Made by a program: the position numbers and the translations under genes. This document shows positions 8,512 through 17,500 of a DNA stretch of 17,500 nt, one piece after another. Numbering within the stretch: the stretch's first letter is position 1; every line of letters starts with the position of its first letter. The DNA is from Actinidia chinensis. Taxonomy: Eukaryota; Streptophyta; Magnoliopsida; Ericales; Actinidiaceae. The notes under the pieces are model-generated. The model was given only the letters and a program-made list of their open reading frames with translations. It ran no database searches and had not been told where the DNA came from. The stretch is from the NCBI GenBank assembly GCA_009663005.1, contig CM018914.1, positions 9,847,344-9,864,843 of the forward strand. Direction: 5' to 3'.

Positions 8512-11500
8512 ATGGCTGCAATGGCAACCAGAAACCCCGGAATGTCAATCGAATCTGTCACTGTAAAGCCCGCTTCTCCCCGACATACGATTGAAGGGCG
8601 TCATCAAGCCTTGCCCTTGCTGAGATGCTGGAATCGAGGTTTTAACTCCTCTCTTACCTTTCTGGTTATCTTGGTCAATTTTTTCACTTTTTTGAACTTT
8701 GATGTAGACTCGACGATATTTTGCGTCAATTAGATTAAAATCCACTACCTTAGAAGCTGTTACGTCTTTTAATGTTTGATTTTGATTTTGGTAAAGAGAG
8801 ATGAATTATCAATGTTCAAACCAATATTTCATTACATTGTTCATCATGTGGCTTCAAATGCAGGGGATGTGACCTGTATGGCCACGATTCCAGCTGACAT
8901 GGAAGTGGAAGCCCATTTCTTGGCAAAGGAGGATGGGGTCATTGCTGGTATTGCACTGGCAGATATGGTATTCAGTGAGGTTGATCCTATGTTGAAGGTA
9001 TTAAGGCATCAAAGTTCTGATATCTTAAAAATGTCTTGTTCGAATTCTTGGTCATTGCTGCTGTACATATTCGTATCAGGTGGAGTGGTCAAGAAAAGAT
9101 GGAGATAGTGTTCAGAAAGGACTGCAGTTTGGCAAAGTGCATGGTAAACAAAGAAAAGTGCTTCAACATATTGAGAATTTTATACTTTTTGTAGCTTAAG
9201 CTTTTTCATCCCCCACTTTTGTCAAACACGCAGGACGGGCACACAATATTGTTGTAGCTGAAAGGGTAGTGCTTAATTTTATGCAGAGGATGAGTGGGAT
9301 AGCAACTTTAACAAAGGTGGTGCATTATTTTTCTTTCTCTATTTCCTTTTATTGTTAGTTGTTTTACTCTCCCTATAGAGTGAAGCACAGGATGTCTGGA
9401 TGAATGGCTAGATCAAGTACTGCATTACTCATCACCAAATGATTGTCTGCTCCAATTTGGACCTCATGGCTAGACAAATTAACAAGACGGGATATTATTA
9501 ACTTTGGTTTTTAAAACAAATGAAGATTACATTGCCAAAACATGTTCCTCGGTCCTAAATTTGCTATGGAGAACATTAAATATGGTTGTTACTGACATAT
9601 GCCCTGAACTTCTGGTTTACAATTAGATTCTTTAATTTCTGCTACAGACATAAATAAGCAGGAAGCACTTCGATTGTTGATATAATTTAGTAGAGTTTGA
9701 CATTTTGAACTATTGGTGCATGATATTTTTGAATGAAATCTTGCTATTATAAAATATAATAATGTGTGATTTGTACACTGAGGTCCCCACCCATTTCAGT
9801 GCATGCCGCATTAGACTACAATAAGCATGAATCGCTTTTGGTTATTGATAACTATTAATTTAGTAATGCAATTTCAAAATTTTAACGGATGTATATTAGT
9901 TTCAATGAAGTCTTTCAGCTCTTGCTGTTCTGCACCAGTGGCATTATATATTCTTTGTGCCAAGGACTAATTTAAATGACCATGTTCACTGCAGGCAATG
10001 GCTGATGCTGCAAGCCCTGCATACATTTTAGAGACGAGGAAAACGGCTCCAGGTTTACGTCTGGTCGACAAGTGGGCGGTGTGGATCAATTATTTTGCTT
10101 GTACTGTTGCACCACGTATGTTTTCCTTTTCCTTTAATTCTTTCTGGTAATCTTTTGCTTGTCTCTCTTAACAGGTATTAATAGGTGGAGGGCGGAATCA
10201 CAGAATGGGTTTATTTGATATGGTCATGATTAAAGATAATCACATATCAATAGCTGGGGGCGTAAAAAATGCTCTGAGATCTGTAGACCTGTATTTAGAG
10301 GAAAATAATCTCCACATGGGGGTTGAGGTAATTTTCTCGATTTTTAAAGTTCTTCCGGGATTTGTAGTTCTCAATAATAAATATAGCTCTCTTTTAACCT
10401 GCCAATTGGATAATCAAGTGCTTCCCAAATATTTGATTGTTCTCAGCTCTTATCTTGTTTTAATTTCTATTTGAAATATGAATTCTAACTCTTTCTCTTT
10501 CCTCATCCCCCATCGTGTTGCATGTCTGTACTTTTGAACAGTCGCATTAGGTAAAAAGAAATATAGTGGCAAACTTGTTATGCTTTTGAATTTTTTTATC
10601 TATTGGCAGGTTGAAACCAGGACACTCGAGGAAGTAAATGAGGTATTACAATATGCATCTCAAACAAAAACTTCGTTAACAAGGATAATGCTAGATAATA
10701 TGGTAGTCCCACAGCCTAATGGGGATGTTGACGTGTCAATGCTTAAAGAGGCTGTAGGTCTGATCAATGGAAGATTTGAGACCGAGGTAATTCCTATTAT
10801 TTTGTCAGCCTTTTTTTTATAACTTTTTTGTGCTAGTTTTTTTTTTTCCCTTTGTCCTTGTAAGACCTGTCAGGCTATACCTGATGCCTACACCAAGTAA
10901 AGCCTAGCCTGTCAATCAATATCCCTTGTTGAGGTTAAAATATCCTGTGAATGCTGAATTTACCATCCTCTCTCTGTGACTTGGCCATTTTGTGCTAATG
11001 GCCGCTATTGGTATTCTGATCTATTTAGGAATTTTAATGGAGTAATGGTTGACACTGGGATTTAGGAATATGCTTCTTTTAACTGTATTTTCTCCATATA
11101 TTTTCCTCATACACATGACATGCTTCTTGATGCACTGGCTTTTCAATATTCAGTAAGAAGCTTGCTTCTTATGATTTATGTTGGCTTTTGGTGTGATCTA
11201 CTAAACTACAACTTGTCGTGACGTCAACATTCCAGCTTTTCTTGTTTTTTCAGGTTTTTGTATATGCATCATGCTGATTAGTTCAGCTAACCTCATCAAT
11301 TTTCTGCTCTTAGCGCCACCTGGCAATCTCGCGTCATGGAATTAATGCTTACTGTGTTTTTATGGTATCTGGGTGTCATGTGTTCCACTGAAAATGGCTG
11401 GATGCAATGCAGTCTTGTAATTGCATATTTGGTTTCATTGTGACAGGCATCCGGAAATGTTACCCGTGAAACAGTGAACAGAATTGGACAAACAGGTGTG

Positions 11501-13025
11501 ACATACATTTCAAGGTAATGCTGTCTCTCTTTGTCAAATTCAGTGAACTTGCATCTTTGGGGTTTATAATGGATGGAAAGTTTAAATGGTTGGAGCTCCC
11601 AAATTGCATTTTGTGATGTATTACAATAATGAGAAGTTCTGGGGGCATCATGATTTTCTTGTGGTTTTATTTTAAAGCCATTCACAAGAGGTGGTCCCAG
11701 CTGTACTTGAGTTTAACAGTGTCTGAGGTGAGATGAACTATTGTTCGTTTAGGTTGTGACAACGTTGTTGTTGACAATGGAGAGATACTACTTTGTTGAG
11801 CGAGTGGTATCTTTCTCTTGAATTTGGCATTATTGACGTTTGAGCAAAATCAAATTAAAGGTGTGGTGCATATGAATATTGTGAATTATTTACCGCCACT
11901 ACATGTGGCAACTTACAAGAGCAGTAAATCTCCTGCATTCATGTCAATTGGTTCTAGACAATAAAGCATTTATAAGAGCATTTTGGTACCTCACACTTCC
12001 CCACTAATAATTGGTTGGTCATGGTCTGGGCATCTTTCCTAGGTAAGTAATTGGATCTTACTTACCTTAGTTATTAACTAAAGGAACTTGCAAAATACTT
12101 GTGAGGAATATTTGATAAATGTGCCGATAATGGGCACAAGCAAGAACATTTGACTTGGAAATTCAGTTGCTTTAGACTCTACTCACACTACTTTTTAAGT
12201 TGTCGTTATTTGTTGTAGACCCCTGTCGATTGTTTGTAATACGATATTTTTGATAAAAAAAACATTTTAAATCCTGGTTTGAAGGAAAAAATGCCTATGC
12301 ATTGAGATTTAACTTGTCATAAATGGTGAAAAAATGTCGTAGAATCGTATTTATGATTGAAACGATCATTTTTAAGTTTCTAAAAGGCAAAGAAAAGGGT
12401 ACTTTAATATTTAAGTGACGCGCATTTTAGACACATTCTAAATATTGATTCATGTGCACAGGACCATGCCCTGGCCAATTATCACCGTATCTCAAGGAGT
12501 TGTGAATAAATCGGCCATTCTGTGACCATAATCACTCTGATCTTCTTATTGACCTAGCTTAAATCTTGAATTTCTCCCAAGCCAGAGGTGTGCTTGGAAT
12601 ATGAAACTTCTGAGATAACAAATGAGCTTTCCTTTGTTAAGCATATGCAGGAGAAGTAGAATGTGTAATTAAATATTAGTGCAAAACCATCTGGGTGGCT
12701 ATGACAAGAGTTCCTACATTGTAACATCTAAAATTGCAGAAATAAGAACCAGAAATGTATCACATTGGGGCTTATCTTAATTTAAGTTAGATAAAGATTG
12801 GCAGTTTAGAATGCAGAGAATTAGATGCATCGTACATCATGAATCCATACTTGTCATGAAATATATTAGCCTATGGTTTAGTAAGTTGATAAATTGTTCA
12901 CGGTTCATTGTGTGTTGATGTTTTGCAGTGGTGCACTGACACATTCCGTGAAGGCACTCGACATTTCCCTGAAAATCGATACAGAGCTTGCACTTGAGGT
13001 TGGAAGGCGTACAAAACGAGCATGA
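8343..13025 (+). CDS. QPT: Quinolinate phosphoribosyltransferase (decarboxylating), plastidial, 10 exons
   Basis: QPT converts quinolinate and PRPP to nicotinate mononucleotide, CO2 and pyrophosphate in de novo NAD synthesis. The Arabidopsis enzyme is plastidial. Exons: 8343-8401, 8499-8638, 8864-8997, 9080-9143, 9234-9316, 9995-10078, 10175-10327, 10610-10786, 11447-11514, 12929-13025. All introns are GT-AG, phases agree, and the total is 1059 nt (352 residues plus TGA). Motifs seen: GDVT (67-70), FLAKEDG in exon 3, [19 protein letters not shown] in exon 5, [10 protein letters not shown] (173-182), [12 protein letters not shown] (192-203), KDNH (208-211), EVETRT (239-244), LDNM (267-270), EASGN (298-302) and SSGALTHS (320-327). 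Most of these match plant QPT as I recall it, nearly residue for residue. The start at 8343 was chosen because exon 1 joins exon 2 as R-VIVK-M, like the tobacco leader, with an in-frame stop upstream at 8316-8318. Residues about 47-64 in exon 2 are scrambled by clustered indels (see the separate entry). Otherwise the gene looks intact and functional. Confidence 0.95.
8578..8634 (+). other. Frame-scrambled stretch in QPT exon 2 (five clustered 1-bp indels)
   Basis: The frame read from Met25 gives [11 protein letters not shown] where plant QPT has a helix ending in LALxEDAGN. The expected peptide is present but split over three frames: PTYD at 8580-8591, LKGVIK at 8591-8608, LALAE at 8610-8624, then GCT at 8627-8629, and the original frame again at CGA 8635-8637. 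The implied changes are one base missing in the C run at 8578-8581, one T missing at 8591-8592, one extra C at 8609-8610, one G missing near 8624 and one A missing at 8632-8633. The net change is minus three, so splicing to exon 3 is unaffected. All five sites are short homopolymers, which points to consensus error, but the sequence alone cannot exclude real mutation. Confidence 0.8.
9317..9994 (+). other. QPT intron 5 (678 bp)
   Basis: GT-AG intron between the exon ending TLTK and the exon starting AMADAA. It is AT-rich with many stops in all frames, and no repeat or embedded gene was recognised in it. Confidence 0.85.
10787..11446 (+). other. QPT intron 8 (660 bp)
   Basis: GT-AG intron between the exon ending RFETE and the exon starting ASGNVT. 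It contains a T-rich run near 10830-10850 and no recognised element. A minus-strand open frame running through it and into exon 9 is a shadow. Confidence 0.85.
11515..12928 (+). other. QPT intron 9 (1414 bp, longest in the gene)
   Basis: Phase-2 GT-AG intron that splits the serine codon of the SSGALTHS motif. It makes up about 30 percent of the genomic span. No transposon ends, open frame or RNA gene were recognised inside it. Confidence 0.85.
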
Positions 13026-13680
13026 TCACTCTACTTGGTTCTCTCTTCCGAGAACAATTCGCATTGCAGGAATAATAAGAAGGTAAGGAAACAAAGGAGT
13101 TGGCCGGTGGAAAGTAAGCATAGATCCGAAAATTCCCAAATAGGTAAACCTTTTAAATTGCTGTTAAATTTTTTTGGGCAGACAATAGAAAAGTTGGCGA
13201 ACCGAAGGGTCTAAGACGCCAGAGAAAGACGAGGATTTCAAAGAAATTGTCTTCAAATAATTTATGTTTTTCTAGAAAGCAAGAAAGCTAGTATAATTAA
13301 ATCAGCATGAATGTGGTTACTGCTTTACATGTATTTCCCATGGATATAAAGAGAGAGAACAGAATCTCTGGGCGATTGTCATAGCCACATACGCCTTAAT
13401 AAGTTAATCTTGATATTTTTAGTCGTTTAGTCAAATCTACTACTTTATATGTAGACATGTTTTGCGTTGGTGCGACGACACCTCTGGACTACTGTTTAGC
13501 CTCCAGAAGAGAAATCCGTAAATTGTATTAGTTGTGTAGTATTGTTACTCTTTTTCGTAGTTTGAGTTTTGTCATTAATTTGATTCAAATGTCTGTGGAA
13601 TCGTGATGTATAATGAGCTTGATTCAACTGATTTTCATAAGATCATACATTGGCTTTTTGCTATTTGACAGTAAATGATT
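13026..13680 (+). other. Presumed QPT 3' UTR and downstream flank
   Basis: No coding region is seen after the TGA. There is no AATAAA. A T-rich stretch near 13540-13600 followed by TGTATAATGAG at 13607-13617 could be part of a plant polyadenylation region, but the cleavage site cannot be placed. Confidence 0.35.
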
Positions 13681-13699
13681 TTTGTAACGTCCAAAATGC

Positions 13700-14440
13700 C
13701 TCGAAAACCTTCTAGTGACCAAACTTTATCACTATGAGGTCACGAGTTCGATTCTCTCTTCCTTTCAACGTACAAAAAAGCATGAAAAACTTCCGGTATG
13801 ACCAACATAGAAGATGCTTTATAAAGGTAGGATCAAAATATGTGGTAGCTGTCCGAGTGCCGTTATCAAAACGAAGTTTCACATGAAAGATTAGTCTAAT
13901 TTTCAATACTATACCTTATATTCTTAACAAACCAAAGGGGTAGCCAAGCTAATTTACATTTTTTTGGTGGTGGTGGTGGTTGCTTTCCGAAAATTAAAAA
14001 GAAAATTCTAAAGACGCGTTTGGTTGACAGATTTCTAAACTTGTTTTCAAGAAACATTTTAGAAAGGAATCCAATTTTAAGGAAGGAATCCAATTTTATG
14101 TATATACCCAAAAACATGTTTCCAAGTTTTCAAGTCATTTCAGCCCAAGAGTGAATAAGAATATATGATCTAAAATGCCAAATGTATTAGTTTTCAAAAA
14201 CAAATTTTGAATTGTCGTATGTGAAATTGATTTTTAAAATGAGGGGCTTTCAGGAGTCTAGGCCCTAGGGGAGAAATTGAAGAAGAACTAAGAAAACACA
14301 ATTCTAGTAGTTGATAAATTTGGGCAATGAATTCTCCTCACCTTGGTTTCATGTTCAATGGGTTGTGTTCCCTTGTAGGTCCATAATGAAAGTTATTTAT
14401 GAAAAAAATAGTTTTATCATACATTTAAAAAACAAAGACA
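13700..14440. other. Non-coding sequence with short repeats
   Basis: Holds a (GGT)5 run at 13966-13980 and a 16-bp tandem repeat at 14064-14098. GGTCACGAGTTCGATTCTC at about 13739-13757 resembles a Pol III B box such as that of plant SINEs, without a supporting A box or tail. No gene is seen. Confidence 0.5.
14064..14098. repeat. Two-copy tandem repeat, 19-bp spacing
   Basis: AAGGAATCCAATTTTA occurs at 14064-14079 and 14083-14098. Confidence 0.85.
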
Positions 14441-14960
14441 TTATGTTTAATAAAATAGACAGTTTAAGTTTATAATTATATTTATTTTATAAAATAAAAT
14501 AAGATTTATTTTTGTGTTTATAAATGTCCAATGAAGCTGATATTTTTGCATGAATACATTCACTGCAGAACATAATTCGAAATTAAGAGTATTGCCCACA
14601 ACATGAATAATGGAAGGGTACATCAGAGTGAGGTAAGGAAGGGAGTTGATCCATATGCTCAATCTAAAAGAATCTTATATGTCAAGTTAACTTGCGTAAA
14701 CAAATTAGGTTTTTCTCTTTTATGGAAATAAGGCTGCGAGTCAAGCTTGGACCAAGGGCATCCACTCGTCTTTGTCTGCCCGCAATTTGAGAAAAAAAAG
14801 AAAGTGAAAAGACTCATTCAACTTTTTGATCCATTCATGCCCACTATAATGCAATGTGCTTTTCTTCACCAATGGTCGGTCCTTCATTTGTTCATGGGTT
14901 GAATTTTGTGGTCATGAAGGATTGGTGCATAATAATAGTAAAACACAATCCCACAACTAT
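14441..14960. other. Non-coding sequence, nothing recognised
   Basis: AT-rich with no supported gene. A minus-strand open frame here has no recognisable protein character. Confidence 0.55.
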
Positions 14961-14962
14961 GA

Positions 14963-15026
14963 GGGTCTGTTTAGTAATATTTAAAAATCAAATTTTTTTT
15001 AAGCTTGTTATTAAAAAGGCTAAATT

Positions 15027-15072
<46 letters not shown>

Positions 15073-15178
15073 TAAAAAAAAACAAAAATAGGCAAAAAGC
15101 AAAAAGGCAAACTGTAATTGGCTTTTTTGCTTATTTTAAGCAAAAAAACTAAAAAAAACTGGTGTCAAACAGAGTCTG
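14963..15178. mobile_element. MITE with CTGTTT-type terminal inverted repeats
   Basis: The left end GGGTCTGTTTAGTA pairs with the right end, whose reverse complement is AGACTCTGTTTGACA. The interior is AT-rich with GCTTTTTTGC and GCAAAAAAGC-like inverted words that would fold into a long stem. Size (about 216 bp), ends and lack of coding fit a hAT- or Harbinger-type MITE. No clear target-site duplication was seen. Confidence 0.55.
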
Positions 15179-15315
15179 AATCTTAAAAATATTTGATAAA
15201 GTATACGAAACGAGTCAAGTCAAACTGTGTAATAATTTTGTTGTGGTTATTGTGTTCCACGTCAAATAAGTGAGGGTCGGCCTGACCGTGTGAATATAAT
15301 ATTTTGGTTGTTCCT

Positions 15316-15358
15316 ATTTTAATGAAATAGAAAAAAAATTATTTTAATGAAATAGAAA
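15316..15358. repeat. Two-copy tandem repeat, 25-bp spacing
   Basis: ATTTTAATGAAATAGAAA occurs at 15316-15333 and 15341-15358. Confidence 0.85.
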
Positions 15359-15588
15359 CAAAAAATTGGAAAGGCCACAATATAAAAAAAAATATTAATA
15401 CTTTGAGTATTCGAAAGTTGGTCGTGTTTTAAATTCTAAAGTTTCATTATTACATATCACATAAGTTAATAAGAAAAGTTAATATGATTTATGGGTTTGT
15501 ATAACACTTTTCCTAAAATATTTTTAGGGCTAGGGATCTTTCTGATCACCCCTCCTTCTGCCTTGCTCTATTTACATGTTGATTTTTA

Positions 15589-15713
15589 TTGGTAAGCTTT
15601 ATCAATCAGAGCAAGTCACGACATCATGTATAGAATCAAATGAGGAGTCATTTTGTGACTCATTTTACTGGTTGAATTATCAATCAAAGCGAGCACTATG
15701 TCAATATCAAATG
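15589..15713. repeat. Diverged direct repeat of about 80-bp period
   Basis: TTATCAATCAGAGCAAG and later ATCAAATG in the first copy (about 15589-15642) recur as TTATCAATCAAAGCGAG and ATCAAATG in the second (about 15669-15713). A small perfect hairpin, CGAGCG-TTAGT-CGCTCG, follows at 15740-15756. Confidence 0.55.
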
Positions 15714-16159
15714 TGCTTTTTGAAAACAAACCATAAAATCGAGCGTTAGTCGCTCGGTGGTTTCGTTCAAACCACATGTCGTTTTAATGTGTTGGTTTTC
15801 ATTTTGAGAACAAAAATTAAGAGAAGGTAAAATATGGTGGGTGCAATTTTTCAAAAGCCAAGCGTTTTCACTATAAGAAAACTATAAGGGAGGGTGGTGA
15901 TATTTGATAACAAGTTTGAACTTTACCAAAAGTAATGGCATTATTTGGAAAGTTTCAAAACCTAATGTCACAACCTTGTCAATTAAGCAACCCCTAATCT
16001 ACATTTCCTAGTTCAACTTCAACAAAATTACGTTGCCAAATGCTAATAGCCAGTAAAAATCAACAATCCATTCAATGCACACTTTACATGGCTTCCATCA
16101 CAACCATCCAGAACCTTACCAACTAATCAAAGAAAATTTTGCAAAAACATAGACATTAA

Positions 16160-16371
16160 AGCTCTGTTTGGAATCCCTCCTTATTGGCTATTTGGCCAGG
16201 GTTTCTTTTGTTGTTTTTTTCCCTAAAAAAATCGATTTTTTGGGTGTGTTTAGGATAGTTTATTTGGGATGGGTTTATGTGAGGTATAATAGTTTTTTTT
16301 TTGTCTCATTTTATGTTTTTAAATCGAAAGTGAAAAAACTTGACGTTTTTGCTTACTCCAAACAGGGCCTC
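16160..16371. mobile_element. MITE with CTGTTTGG terminal inverted repeats
   Basis: The left end AGCTCTGTTTGGAATCC pairs with the right end, whose reverse complement is AGGCCCTGTTTGGAGTAA. The length is about 212 bp and the ends are similar to those of the element at 14963-15178, suggesting the same broad family. An open frame crossing it reads through the right end and is not a gene. TAA lies close to both ends, but a duplication cannot be asserted. Confidence 0.55.
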
Positions 16372-16640
16372 AATAATCTCATCCTAGTGATTAAGGCATT
16401 CCCTAACCAGAGCACGAGTTTATGTCTGATCGTTGTGAAATGCAACTTCACCTTCTTTTTCTACTCGTATCGATTGACCAAAAAAAATTAGGGTTTTTTA
16501 AGCTCCACTTCAAATATAATAACTTATATACACATAATTCCTGAGTCCGAACTTGTATTCACAAAAATTCTCTCGTTAATTTAGAAGTTGATTATTTTTC
16601 AATAGTTGTGAATTAACTGCATTAAGTATGATATTTTCTC
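16372..16640. other. AT-rich non-coding sequence, nothing recognised
   Basis: No supported gene or repeat ends between the MITE and the tandem repeat that follows. Confidence 0.55.
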
Positions 16641-16650
16641 AATTTACACA

Positions 16651-16826
16651 AAGTAAATATTTAAAAAATTCTCTTATTTATCATGTGGAGTTTTGATTTG
16701 ATATTTTCTCAATACTTTTTGGTCTAATTAAAATTGCTAAGTTTATGTCAATTTGCATTAAGTAAATATTTGAGAACTTCTCTTATTTATCATGTAGAGT
16801 AAATATTTGAGAACTTCTCTTATTTA
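16651..16826. repeat. Three-copy AGTAAATATTTGAGAA-type repeat
   Basis: Copies start at about 16652, 16760 and 16798. Each continues as TTCTCTTATTTA, and the first two also share TCATGTNGAGT. A GATATTTTCTCAAT word at about 16629 and 16699 shows that the first two copies belong to a larger unit. The third copy directly abuts the second and is nearly identical, suggesting a recent 38-bp duplication. Confidence 0.75.
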
Positions 16827-17029
16827 GTTGATAACTTGTCATTTTCTCGTTTAAAAATTTATTCATAATTTTTTATTTATTATCATGTTTAGTGGTATTC
16901 TTGTCCATTTAGAGAATGATTTCTGAAAATTCAGCTCCAATGGAGTCCCTGTCACTTCTTCTAAATTTAGAAGTTGCTACAATAACTCCTCATGTATACA
17001 GGGAGCTATTGTTCATCCCATAAAAATAA

Positions 17030-17400
17030 ATAATTTTTCTCTCCTCTCTCCTCTCTCCTCTCTCTCATCCCTCAATCGGGTCCATGCCTAGTCTCTCTCT
17101 GGTCAAGCGGTCTTTCCCCTTCCTCTTCTCTTCTGTTTCTACCCCTTGTCTTGTTCTCTTTTGATTTCCCAACTCCACTGCAACAATTTTTTCACAGCCT
17201 CTCCTCTCTATTATTCAACCCCAATTTCTCAAATTTTAGCCCTCACCTTGGCAGCCATCAAGAGAAGAGAAGAGAAGAGAAGCATAGGGAAGGATAAAAT
17301 CTTAGAAGAGGAGAGGTGATGGTTGATGGTGACGGTGGTGAGTGCAGGGGTGATGGTGGTGGGTGGGGGCAGTGATCAGTGGTGATGCAGAGGCGTGGTC
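17030..17400. repeat. Strand-asymmetric simple-sequence tract
   Basis: CTCTCC repeats (about 17037-17070) and a long pyrimidine-rich stretch are followed by an AGAGA repeat (about 17260-17281). A G-rich tract then contains many GGTGAT/GGTGG words (about 17315-17400). It could be the start of a CT-rich 5' UTR of a gene running past the right edge, or a decayed repeat. No supported coding frame lies inside the window. Confidence 0.5.
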
Positions 17401-17500
17401 TGAGACTTGAGGTGATTTGGGTTGTTTTGTGTGTAAACTAAAAATAAAAAAGATATAATATTTAAAGGGAGTAAGAAAAAAAATAAGAAGTATTATTGGA

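Noticed and set aside
10205..10474. Single-frame protein beginning at the ATG inside exon 7
   Set aside because: The real coding sequence enters from the acceptor at 10174 and stops being coding at the donor at 10328. The rest of the open frame is intron.
11296..11685. Minus-strand open frames antisense to QPT exon 9 and its flanking introns
   Set aside because: They overlap a clearly coding plus-strand exon with proper splice sites and show no recognisable protein.
13739..13757. Pol III B-box-like GGTCACGAGTTCGATTCTC, possible SINE or tRNA
   Set aside because: No A box at proper spacing, no cloverleaf and no A-rich tail or target duplication. One motif is not enough.
14010..14130. Possible MITE starting ACGCGTTTGGTTG
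   Set aside because: The left end looks like a MITE terminus but no inverted partner was found within the next few hundred bases.
16168..16491. Plus-strand open frame of 107 codons
   Set aside because: It starts inside a MITE, reads through its right terminal repeat and has a hydrophobic low-complexity translation.
1..17500. Prokaryotic-type operon, CRISPR array, toxin-antitoxin or other multi-gene system
   Set aside because: The only coding content is one intron-containing plant gene. The repeats have plant transposon character and no regular spacer-repeat pattern exists.

Overview
This window is nuclear DNA from a flowering plant, most likely a eudicot. It is AT-rich and mostly non-coding, with GT-AG introns, microsatellites and remnants of LTR retrotransposons and miniature inverted-repeat transposable elements (MITEs). 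The species cannot be fixed from the sequence.

One protein-coding gene can be supported. It is a ten-exon, plus-strand gene for quinolinate phosphoribosyltransferase (QPT, nicotinate-nucleotide pyrophosphorylase, carboxylating), spanning 8343-13025. Spliced as described, it encodes 352 residues, close to what I recall for tobacco QPT2 (about 351). It starts with a short Ser/Thr-rich leader that looks like a plastid transit peptide. The enzyme makes nicotinate mononucleotide from quinolinate and PRPP, the entry step to NAD in the plant de novo pathway. Exons 3-10 read cleanly and keep the family motifs. Exon 2 does not: between about 8578 and 8634 the conserved protein can only be followed by changing frame five times, each time at or beside a short homopolymer, and the frame is regained before the exon ends. 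This is the most important anomaly in the window. It is either a local consensus error or real damage.

Layout. 1-560: LTR-like sequence, apparently on the minus strand. 561-2690: AT-rich, with a cluster of TGAGAAAT words (1086-1417), a probable hAT-type MITE (1531-1694) and a two-copy direct repeat (2147-2264). 2690-4810: an LTR-like segment with an 18-bp tandem repeat, a TATA box and a distal LTR/leader-like motif, split by about 1 kb of very AT-rich sequence. 4830-5880: AT-rich, nothing recognised. 5955-6093: a TATA box, an ATG-free CT-rich leader and a good splice donor running into a (TC)n microsatellite, possibly the distal first exon of the QPT gene. 6100-8342: non-coding, possibly a leader intron, with an inverted-repeat element at 7109-7449. 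8343-13025: QPT. 13026 to about 13680: presumed 3' UTR and downstream sequence. 13700-17500: no gene, with small tandem repeats, two MITEs with related CTGTTT ends (14963-15178 and 16160-16371), a three-copy repeat (16651-16826) and a strand-asymmetric CT/GA/GGTGAT-rich tract at the right end.

I see no gene cluster, CRISPR array, tRNA, rRNA or unknown multi-gene system. The points worth following up concern the QPT gene (exon 2, start choice, possible distal leader) and the nested repeats around it.
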